Assembly (NCBI GenBank): GCA_937871165.1
Contig: CALMXK010000037.1
Span: forward strand, 1-41,010
Direction: 5' to 3'
Length of the DNA stretch: 41,010 nucleotides
Source: an uncultured Actinomycetes bacterium
GTDB lineage: Bacteria > Actinomycetota > Thermoleophilia > Miltoncostaeales > Miltoncostaeaceae
In this document: positions 35,517-41,010 of the stretch, one piece after another
Layout: each line of letters starts with the position of its first letter
How positions within the stretch are numbered: position 1 is the stretch's first letter
Position numbers and translations under genes: made by a program
The notes under the pieces: model-generated
The model's input: only the letters and a program-made list of their open reading frames with translations
What the model was told of the DNA's origin: nothing
Database searches by the model: none

Positions 35517-35999
35517 CTAGTAGATGACCAGTCCGAAAAGGACTTGCAGGTTGTCCTGCGCAAGCGGTGAGAAGACCGGATGGTCAAGCACCGCGAGCTC
35601 CTGCATCACGTCGCACGCCCCCGTGCGGTCCCCGCGAACGTACCGCGAGATACCGAGGTTCTGCAGCGACTCGGCAAAGAGATCCGGGTCCGCACCAAGG
35701 GTGGCCGACTGCTCATAGCAGCCCTCCGCAAGTTCATAGCGCCGCAACGCCAGGTACGCGTTGCCCGCCCCCACGCACGCCGCCTGGCGGTCACGTGTGG
35801 GGCCTCCCTCGACAATCTCACGAAAGAGCGAGAGTGCCTCCATATGCTCGCCGGCGGCCGCAAGGCGCTGCGCCCGCACCAGTGTGCGACCGCTCAGGCC
35901 ACCTTCCGGTGCCTCCGTGTTCGCCGACCGCACTATCCGACCCATGATGTCCCTACCTGCTGGTGGCCTTGCAGCCTGCGGCGTCGATGTCGCGGGCAT
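35517..35999 (-). CDS. Small TPR-repeat protein
   Basis: A 160-residue soluble protein. Residues ~35-145 hold three to four tetratricopeptide-like helix pairs, for example AGNAYLALRRYELAEGCYEQ and LGISRYVRGDRTGACDVMQE, which are protein-interaction scaffolds. The C-terminus ends LFGLVIY. ATG 35999 is chosen because TACCCT lies six bases before it; ATG 35945 is the alternative and has AGGGA four bases upstream. The recombinase-like gene ends 59 nt before this start on the same strand. No enzymatic motif is present. Confidence 0.75.
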   Translation of the reverse strand: MPATSTPQAARPPAGRDIMGRIVRSANTEAPEGGLSGRTLVRAQRLAAAGEHMEALSLFREIVEGGPTRDRQAACVGAGNAYLALRRYELAEGCYEQSATLGADPDLFAESLQNLGISRYVRGDRTGACDVMQELAVLDHPVFSPLAQDNLQVLFGLVIY

Positions 36000-36005
36000 G
36001 AACGA

Positions 36006-36011
36006 AGGGTA
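36006..36011 (-). promoter_or_regulatory. Leaderless -10 element of the TPR gene
   Basis: TACCCT (36011-36006, minus) precedes ATG 35999 by exactly six bases. No Shine-Dalgarno sequence supports this start, which favours leaderless initiation. Confidence 0.45.
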
Positions 36012-36058
36012 GGACCATGTGCGGATCCGGACAATCCCGCGCCATTCCGTAGAAGCTT

Positions 36059-36712
36059 TTACGGTTTCGTGGGCGAGGCGGCAAGGATTGCACGCAGCGA
36101 CGTCGGCCGCCACAGCGCACCGCCGCGTGGCGTGGGCACCCCTTCGCGGTTGAGCGTGTCGCAGATCGCCTGCAGGGTGAGCCCGCGATCGCGCATCTCA
36201 CGAATACGTTCAGCAAGGTCCATGGGCGTCGAGGTGGGACGTCCCGGTCGCCGCGACACGATGGCGTCTTCGGCCTTGGTTCGCGCGATGGCCTCGGCCC
36301 GTCGCACGATGCTGCGTGAGCTCCACCCCGCAGCCGCACTCAGCACGGCGCCGACGACGGCGCCCTGTTCGCTGTCAAGGTCGACCGCGGGTTCCAGCGA
36401 AACGATGGAAAACCCGTCGCGGCCCGCCACGCTCACGAGTTCGGCCAGGTGCTCCAAGTCGTAGGTCAGCCGGTCCAGCCGCGCAACGATGATGCCGTCC
36501 GCTTGGCCGGCCCGGCACGCGGCGATGGCACCGCGAAGCCCCTGGCGCCGACGCAGGCGACCGGAGCGGACCTCCTGCTCGACCCCGGCGAGTTCCCAGT
36601 CGTTCTGCGCGCAGGCGGTCCGGATGACGGCAAGCTGTGCGTCGAGTTCAGGCCGCTCCGCCGAAACCTCCTTCGGCCCAACGCGAAGATATGCGATGAG
36701 CCGGCGCGCCAT
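36059..36712 (-). CDS. Serine-recombinase-like protein with catalytic residues lost
   Basis: A 217-residue protein with a resolvase/invertase N-terminal fold (1-~145) and a C-terminal helix-turn-helix like the start of a Recombinase domain (~160-212, GRPTSTPMDLAERIREM, LTLQAICDTLNREGVPT). The catalytic Ser in the YLRVS motif is Gly12 here (AYLRVGPKE). The third arginine in LDRLSR is Tyr84 (LDRLTY), and the helix E ERE stretch reads SSRS. Arg10, Asp80 and Arg81 remain. It should not be able to cut DNA, so I infer a DNA-binding regulator. ATG 36712 follows TATACT by six bases. No flanking attachment sites or transposase are seen. Confidence 0.85.
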   Translation of the reverse strand: MARRLIAYLRVGPKEVSAERPELDAQLAVIRTACAQNDWELAGVEQEVRSGRLRRRQGLRGAIAACRAGQADGIIVARLDRLTYDLEHLAELVSVAGRDGFSIVSLEPAVDLDSEQGAVVGAVLSAAAGWSSRSIVRRAEAIARTKAEDAIVSRRPGRPTSTPMDLAERIREMRDRGLTLQAICDTLNREGVPTPRGGALWRPTSLRAILAASPTKP

Positions 36713-36718
36713 GGCGGC

Positions 36719-36745
36719 AGTATACACCAACCGGCATTTAGTGTA
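36719..36745 (-). promoter_or_regulatory. Leaderless promoter and operator-like dyad of the recombinase-like gene
   Basis: On the minus strand TATACT (36724-36719) lies six bases before the ATG. A dyad of 8-bp arms with one mismatch, plus-strand TACACCAA (36723-36730), 7 bp, TTAGTGTA (36738-36745), overlaps the -10 and covers the spacer. It sits between this gene and the divergent glycosylase gene, so it could control both. The same 8-mers appear at the DUF2339 promoter. Confidence 0.6.
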
Positions 36746-36769
36746 CGCGCGGCCACGCCGACGGTCCCC

Positions 36770-36775
36770 TATGGT
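36770..36775 (+). promoter_or_regulatory. Leaderless -10 element of the AlkA-like gene
   Basis: TATGGT (36770-36775) precedes GTG 36782 by exactly six bases, with no ribosome site. The -35 region would fall next to the 36723-36745 dyad. Confidence 0.5.
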
Positions 36776-36781
36776 CGCCAG

Positions 36782-37663
36782 GTGCACGAGATCACGATCA
36801 TGCCGCGTGGCCCGTACTCCCTGCGCCAGTCGGTCGACGCCGGACGGAGCCTCTCGTGGCGACTGGCGGGAAGCACCGTGCAGGTCGCATTTCGCGCCGA
36901 CGACATGCCCGCGTTCGCTCGGATCGGTCAGCTCCCCGACGGGACGCTGACCGGCACGCTCACCACGTCGGCGAACGTCGCCGTGGCCCTCGACGAGTTG
37001 CGATTCGCCCTGGCCGTCGACGACGACCACACGCCGTTTCTCGAGATGGCCGCCACCGACGAGCTGCTCGCGCAGGCGGTGATCCCACGACGGGGTGTCC
37101 GGCCACTTCGCACATCGGTCGCGCAGTCGCTCCTTCACGGCTTTGCCGGCCAGCTCATCGCCGCACGTGAAGCCTGGTCGATCGAGCGGCGCATCACGAC
37201 CGCACTGGGCACGGCGCACGAAGGCCTGCTCCTTCCCCTCAGCGCAGACGAGCTGCGCGCAGCGGGTTCGGCGACACTCGTCAAACACGGATTGGCACCC
37301 AAGCGGGCGGGCGCGCTCGCCGGCGCGGCACGGCGACTCGATCTTGACGCCCTTCGCCGTGAACCGGCCGACGTGGCGATCGCACGACTGCGGCGTGAGC
37401 CGATGATCGGCCCGTGGACGAGCGCCCTTGTCGCGCTCAACGGCCTCGGAAGTTATGCGTATGGCATCGCGGGCGACCTCAACCTCATCCGTCTTTGCAG
37501 CAACCTCCTTGGCCGGCGTGCGAGCGTTGCCGACACCACTGCGCTTCTTGCCCGCTACGGTGAATGGGCGGGACTTGCCAGTTTGCACCTTGCACGCCAT
37601 CCGCTTGCGGGCGTGCGCGGCGCACATGGTGCTCCCGCTGGTACTACGACCTTCGGACCATAG
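36782..37663 (+). CDS. AlkA-like DNA-3-methyladenine glycosylase (HhH-GPD)
   Basis: A 293-residue base-excision glycosylase. The N-terminal ~100 residues match the AlkA-type TBP-like domain. The helix-hairpin-helix region is REPMIGPWTSALVAL and the catalytic Asp232 is in GIAGDLNLIRL, equivalent to AlkA Asp238. The family removes alkylated purines. GTG 36782 is favoured by the TATGGT spacing; ATG 36800 is the alternative. It diverges from the recombinase-like gene with only 69 bp between. An ~80-nt gap separates it from the histidine kinase. Confidence 0.88.
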   Translation: MHEITIMPRGPYSLRQSVDAGRSLSWRLAGSTVQVAFRADDMPAFARIGQLPDGTLTGTLTTSANVAVALDELRFALAVDDDHTPFLEMAATDELLAQAVIPRRGVRPLRTSVAQSLLHGFAGQLIAAREAWSIERRITTALGTAHEGLLLPLSADELRAAGSATLVKHGLAPKRAGALAGAARRLDLDALRREPADVAIARLRREPMIGPWTSALVALNGLGSYAYGIAGDLNLIRLCSNLLGRRASVADTTALLARYGEWAGLASLHLARHPLAGVRGAHGAPAGTTTFGP

Positions 37664-37743
37664 ACGCAGCCGGTGCAGCAGTTCAGAATCCCCTGCAGAT
37701 GCATGATCGATCAGAGCGCGAGCGCGCCCCGGGCGGACACCTG

Positions 37744-39081
37744 ATGTCCGATGTCCGGCTCCCGCCGGTCTCACTTCGACGCATCGCGGTGCGCTTCATC
37801 GTCATCTCATCGCTCGGCCTCGTGGCACTTGCCGCCGTGACGGCGCTGCTCAGCAGACGGATCGCCACGCAGGAGGCGATTATCGACGCCCGTCGGATCA
37901 CGACGGTCATCAGCGACGGACTGGTACGCCAGGCGGTGACGCCTGAGCTGCTCGCGGGAGATCCGAAGGCGATCGCCACGTTCGGGGAGGTGGTGCGAAG
38001 CAGCATCGTCCCGCTCGCGATGGTGCGAACGAAACTCTGGGATTCAAGCGGGCGCCTGCTGTATTCGGACGAGCCACGTCTGATCGGACAACGGTTCCCC
38101 TTCGGCGACGACGCCACGGCGGTGCTTGCAACCGGAGTGACGCATGCCGAGGTCAGCGACCTGACGGATGCGGAGAACCGGTTCGACAAGTCCGGTGACT
38201 CGCGCCTGCTCGAGGTCTACGCGCGCGTCACGCCCGCACGCGGCGAGCCCTTGCTGTTTGAGACCTACTTCGGCTACGACACCATCCGCGAGTCGAGTCG
38301 GCGTGTCTGGCAGGCATTCGCACCGGTCGCGCTCGGATCACTGCTTCTGCTGCAGCTGCTGCAGTTCCCGCTTGCATGGCGCACCGCCCGGCGTCTTCGC
38401 CGCAGCCAGGATGAACGTGAACGTCTTTTGAGCGCCGCCATCGAATCGTCCGCAGCCGAGCGTCGACGCATCGCCATGGACCTTCACGACGGCACCGTCC
38501 AAGACCTCGCCGGGGTCTCGTTGGAGCTCGCCGCCGCGAGCCGTCGGGCATCGAAACGAGACACGCCAGACGAGGCGACGAGCCATGAGGACGCGCGCCT
38601 GCTCGATCATGCGAGCGCACGCGTACGCAACGCGATCACGTCCCTGCGAACGCTGCTCGTGGATCTGTATCCCCCCAATCTGGATGACACGGGGATCGCA
38701 CAGGCGTTGTCGGATCTGACCTCGCGAGTGTCGGCACGTGGCATCGAGCCGACCATCGAAATCGATCTCCCCGACCGCCCCCTTCGCCGTGAAACATCTG
38801 CGCTGCTTCACCGCATCGCTCAGGAAGCACAGCGAAACGTCATTCGCCATGCCAGTGCCACGCAGATGACCCTTCGCATCACCCACGATCCGAGTCTCGT
38901 CGTCATGGACGTCATCGACGACGGCAGCGGCTTCGACGTCGACGGCGCGCTCGCACGCCCGGCCGACGGGCATGTCGGTCTTCGCGTCCTGCAGGACCTG
39001 GTGAGCGAGGCCGGTGGCAGCATGACCATCAACTCCGACCTCGGGGTCGGAACCACCGTCCATGTGGAGCTCCCGCAATGA
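37744..39081 (+). CDS. NarL-type membrane sensor histidine kinase
   Basis: A 445-residue HisKA_3 kinase. TM helices at ~15-37 and ~191-213 enclose a periplasmic sensor domain of about 150 residues. The phospho-acceptor His248 lies in ERRRIAMDLHDGTVQDL, and the ATPase has an N box (EAQRNVIRHA, 361-370) and a G1 box (DDGSGF, 392-397). The stop overlaps the response regulator start. Two starts are possible, ATG 37699 and 37744; neither has a ribosome site, and the second begins just before TM1. The stimulus is unknown. Confidence 0.92.
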   Translation: MSDVRLPPVSLRRIAVRFIVISSLGLVALAAVTALLSRRIATQEAIIDARRITTVISDGLVRQAVTPELLAGDPKAIATFGEVVRSSIVPLAMVRTKLWDSSGRLLYSDEPRLIGQRFPFGDDATAVLATGVTHAEVSDLTDAENRFDKSGDSRLLEVYARVTPARGEPLLFETYFGYDTIRESSRRVWQAFAPVALGSLLLLQLLQFPLAWRTARRLRRSQDERERLLSAAIESSAAERRRIAMDLHDGTVQDLAGVSLELAAASRRASKRDTPDEATSHEDARLLDHASARVRNAITSLRTLLVDLYPPNLDDTGIAQALSDLTSRVSARGIEPTIEIDLPDRPLRRETSALLHRIAQEAQRNVIRHASATQMTLRITHDPSLVVMDVIDDGSGFDVDGALARPADGHVGLRVLQDLVSEAGGSMTINSDLGVGTTVHVELPQ

Positions 39082-39728
39082 TCACCATCATGATCGCCGA
39101 CGACCACACCATTCTTCGCCATGGACTCGAGCAGTTGCTCACGACGACTGAAGACATGACCGTCACGGCCAGTGCCGCCGACGGGCGGGAGATCGTCGAG
39201 AAGGTCGCGGCCGACCCCCCGGACATCGTGTTGATGGACCTCTCGATGCCGGTGATGGACGGAGTGGAAGCGACACGTGCAATTCTCGAGGCGCACCCCG
39301 AGGTCGCCGTCGTCGTCCTCACATCGTTCAGTGACCAGCGGCGCGTGCTGGATGCCCTGGACGCCGGCGCCGTCGGATACCTGCTCAAAGATTCCGACCC
39401 GGACACGCTCCTGAGTGCGCTGCGCTCGACCGCGGCGGGGGGCGCGCCGCTCGATCCGAAGGCCGCACGCGTGTTGCTGTCGGCGCGGGAGCGCCCGGCA
39501 AGCGGTGTCGAGCTCACGCCGCGCGAACGCGAGGTGCTCGGTTTGGTGGTCCGTGGCCTGTCCAACAAGTTGATCGCACGTGAGCTCGACATCAGCGAGC
39601 GCACCGTCAAAGCCCACCTGGGCAGCGTGTTTCAGCGCATCGGCGTCACAGACCGCACCCAGGCGGCCCTGTGGGCCGCCGAGCACCTTCGCGAGCGCGG
39701 TCCGCTCACGCCTGCGCCGCCCACCTGA
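39078..39728 (+). CDS. NarL/FixJ-family response regulator
   Basis: A 216-residue two-domain regulator. The receiver has the acidic pair Asp8-Asp9, phospho-acceptor Asp54 (VLMDLSMP) and the conserved Lys in YLLKDSD. The LuxR-type DNA-binding domain begins ELTPREREVLGLVVRGLSN and contains ERTVKAHLGSVFQRIGV as the recognition helix. It is coupled to the kinase by an ATGA overlap. Its 3' end overlaps the convergent phosphotransferase by 23 nt. Confidence 0.96.
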   Translation: MITIMIADDHTILRHGLEQLLTTTEDMTVTASAADGREIVEKVAADPPDIVLMDLSMPVMDGVEATRAILEAHPEVAVVVLTSFSDQRRVLDALDAGAVGYLLKDSDPDTLLSALRSTAAGGAPLDPKAARVLLSARERPASGVELTPREREVLGLVVRGLSNKLIARELDISERTVKAHLGSVFQRIGVTDRTQAALWAAEHLRERGPLTPAPPT

Positions 39729-40557
39729 CCGCCTCGCTGATGACCGCCCGCCGCATGAGCGGCGCCGCCTGCAGCGCCGACCAGCCGTGCGCGATACGAA
39801 GCAGCGCGGCCGCCCGATGGAACCACAGGGTGTCCACCACCTCCTGAAACACCTGGGGTCGCACCGCCACGTACTCGGCCGTGAACGCGTTGCACATCTG
39901 CCAGTCCGGGCGGCCGCCGACGATGAGCTCCGTCGCCCAGCACCATGCACCCCAGTAGGCGACGTCGTGTGCAGATCCGGCCATCTGCAATCGATCGAAG
40001 TCGACGATGCGCACGGTGTCCCCGTCGGCCAGGACGTTGCGCGGCGACCAGTCGCCGTGGCTGAGTACGAGTGTCTCCCGCGCGGCGATGCGTCGAAGGA
40101 CGATCGGATCGTCGAGCAGCTCCACCGCGCGTCGGTACCGTCGCTCGTCGATGCTGCCGCGCAGGTCGACGGCTTTGCGGTGAAGTGACGCGACGATTCG
40201 CCGGGCATCGCGTCGGCGACCGACCTCGGCCGCCGAGCCATGGACCGCACCGATGAGTGCGGCGATCGGAGCCGCGAGCTCGCCGCTTCGGCCAAGGTCG
40301 CCACGCGCGCCGACCGGCTCGCCGGGAAGCGCCTCCATGGTGAGCTCCCGTTCCTCGTCGTCCCAGACGATCGGCTCGGGGATGGCCACGGGTCGACTCC
40401 CCCCACCCCCGCCGTCGAGCGCTTCCCAGAGCCGCCGGTGATCGCCGAAGATGCGCGCCCCATCGGCGTCGCGGTAGCGTTTGACGACAACGACGACGCC
40501 ATCGCGCGGTTCCATCCGGACGGGACGGTCGGCGTGCAGACCGATTGCGGTGCTCAT
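39706..40557 (-). CDS. Aminoglycoside-phosphotransferase-fold kinase
   Basis: A 283-residue APH/choline-kinase-like enzyme. LSHGDWSPRNVL carries the catalytic HGD and the metal-binding Asn, and VRIVDFDRLQ is the following metal Asp motif. An N-terminal lobe has VVVVVKRYRD with the ATP-binding Lys. The substrate is unknown; sugars, choline or small alcohols are typical in this clan. ATG 40557 has AGGAGG seven bases upstream. It overlaps the upstream phosphotransferase fragment by 4 nt, so they were one operon. Confidence 0.88.
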   Translation of the reverse strand: MSTAIGLHADRPVRMEPRDGVVVVVKRYRDADGARIFGDHRRLWEALDGGGGGSRPVAIPEPIVWDDEERELTMEALPGEPVGARGDLGRSGELAAPIAALIGAVHGSAAEVGRRRDARRIVASLHRKAVDLRGSIDERRYRRAVELLDDPIVLRRIAARETLVLSHGDWSPRNVLADGDTVRIVDFDRLQMAGSAHDVAYWGAWCWATELIVGGRPDWQMCNAFTAEYVAVRPQVFQEVVDTLWFHRAAALLRIAHGWSALQAAPLMRRAVISEAVRWAAQA

Positions 40558-40889
40558 ACTGGAACCTCCTGGGTAGCGTGGGAACACAAAGCGCGGCACC
40601 AGTCCATGCGCCCATGGCGGGTCAGTGCCAGACCGGCCAGGCGAACGAGCGCGAGCCATTCCCAGGCATCGACGTCACCGTCCACCTCGCCGTAGGCGTC
40701 GAGAAAGCCGTCGCGTGCGACGGCCACGGCGGCCGACGGACGACGACCAATGAGCGCCTCCTGGGACAGGTGCGCCAAAAAGTTGCCGACGTCGAGTGCG
40801 GCGGGCGCCGATGCCGCGTCGTCCAGGTCGATCTGGAGCCCACGGCGATCGGGCGCAACCAGCCGGTCACGCTGGGGCTCGTCGCAGTC
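40554..40889 (-). CDS. C-terminal fragment of a second phosphotransferase, 5' end lost
   Basis: About 112 codons in the frame ending at 40554. RRGLQIDLDDAASAP and ALDVGNFLAHLSQEAL match the metal-Asp motif and following helix of APH-type kinases, and WEWLALVRLAGLALTRH the C-terminal helices. The HGD catalytic motif, which should lie just upstream, is missing. The good coding frame changes near 40880-40895, where a different protein begins. I read it as a truncated gene at an assembly join. Confidence 0.7.
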   Translation of the reverse strand, partial: DCDEPQRDRLVAPDRRGLQIDLDDAASAPAALDVGNFLAHLSQEALIGRRPSAAVAVARDGFLDAYGEVDGDVDAWEWLALVRLAGLALTRHGRMDWCRALCSHATQEVPV

Positions 40890-40891
40890 TG

Positions 40892-41010
40892 CCGATGCCC
40901 GAAGAGCACCTCGAAGATCGCACCGGGGCTGTTGTCCGGCAGGGTCAGGACCACCTGCTGCGGGCGCGTCGGTTGCCAGCCGGCCTGCGAGGCCTGGGTC
41001 ACGGTATAGG
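40892..41010 (-). CDS. Fragment of an SdrD/SpaA-like repeat domain at the contig end
   Basis: Read leftward in a different frame from the phosphotransferase, the last ~119 bases encode YTVTQASQAGWQPTRPQQ and end in VLFGHR. This looks like one prealbumin-like B repeat of surface proteins, whose usual pattern is YTVTE, GW, FGNR. Third codon positions are GC-rich in this frame only. It has no plausible relation to the kinase it abuts, so it is probably foreign sequence. Confidence 0.55.

Noticed and set aside
36059-36745. Mobile element or invertible segment around the serine recombinase
   Set aside because: The catalytic Ser is missing and I found no att-like direct repeats, transposase or accessory genes. 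The dyad fits a promoter site better.
40554-41002. A simple frameshift in the outer phosphotransferase gene
   Set aside because: The upstream frame does not resemble a kinase; it looks like a surface-repeat domain, so a join is more likely than one base lost.
1-41010. tRNA, rRNA, CRISPR or riboswitch
   Set aside because: Scanning intergenic stretches by eye showed no cloverleaf, spaced repeats or known aptamer core. Most gaps are under 150 bases.

Overview
This 41 kb window is a high-GC, gene-dense bacterial contig, most likely from Actinomycetota and possibly near Thermoleophilia. The lineage is inferred from the rpmE-DUF1385-prfA-prmC-sua5 cluster, decorated PknB/FHA signalling genes, many GTG starts and leaderless promoters; no rRNA marker is present. 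Nearly every gene is chained to a neighbour by ATGA or GTGA overlaps. I saw no tRNA, rRNA, CRISPR array or intact insertion sequence.

Layout. 1-40 is residual Nextera library adapter, so base 1 is a library end. 69-3806 holds a GGDEF/HD-GYP cyclic-di-GMP protein converging with a polyprenyl-phosphate sugar-1-phosphate transferase. 3927-7002 encodes RecQ and, upstream in the same direction, a RecQ-like protein without an ATPase core. 7257-9429 holds a secreted C39-like peptidase, an overlapping lipoprotein and a broken sigma-factor remnant. 9565-15505 is a housekeeping cluster (rpmE, DUF1385, prfA, an unknown gene, prmC, sua5-type gene, upp, SDR). 15548-17485 is a DUF2339 membrane protein. 17553-20740 reads leftward: etfB-etfA, a DMT transporter and a stand-alone B12-binding mutase subunit. 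20841-25754 has leucyl aminopeptidase converging with a double-FHA HtrA-like protease/PknB-type kinase operon. 25858-28763 has a secreted protein, an ATP-dependent DNA ligase and a LigD-type polymerase domain. 28838-32807 is a leftward hisC-meaB-membrane protein operon. 32846-35446 is a rightward LON-domain/ygfZ/GST/GST operon. 35517-36712 has a TPR protein and a serine-recombinase-like protein lacking catalytic residues. 36782-39728 has an AlkA-like glycosylase and a NarL-type two-component pair. 39706-41010 has two phosphotransferases, the outer one broken by an apparent chimeric join at the contig end.

How the genes fit together. Electron-transfer flavoprotein, the B12 subunit and MeaB point to branched-chain or propionyl-CoA oxidation. 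RecQ, ligase, polymerase domain and AlkA supply DNA repair. The FHA protease, kinase, cyclic-di-GMP enzyme and two-component system are signalling modules.

Most notable points. Six start codons sit exactly 6 nt after a TANNNT hexamer, the signature of leaderless transcription. The catalytic-dead recombinase has an 8-bp dyad (TACACCAA-N7-TTAGTGTA) over its own promoter, and the same two 8-mers recur at the DUF2339 promoter. The RecQ-like accessory protein keeps its zinc ligands but has lost helicase motifs. The last ~120 bases look like an SdrD/SpaA-type repeat joined to a phosphotransferase.
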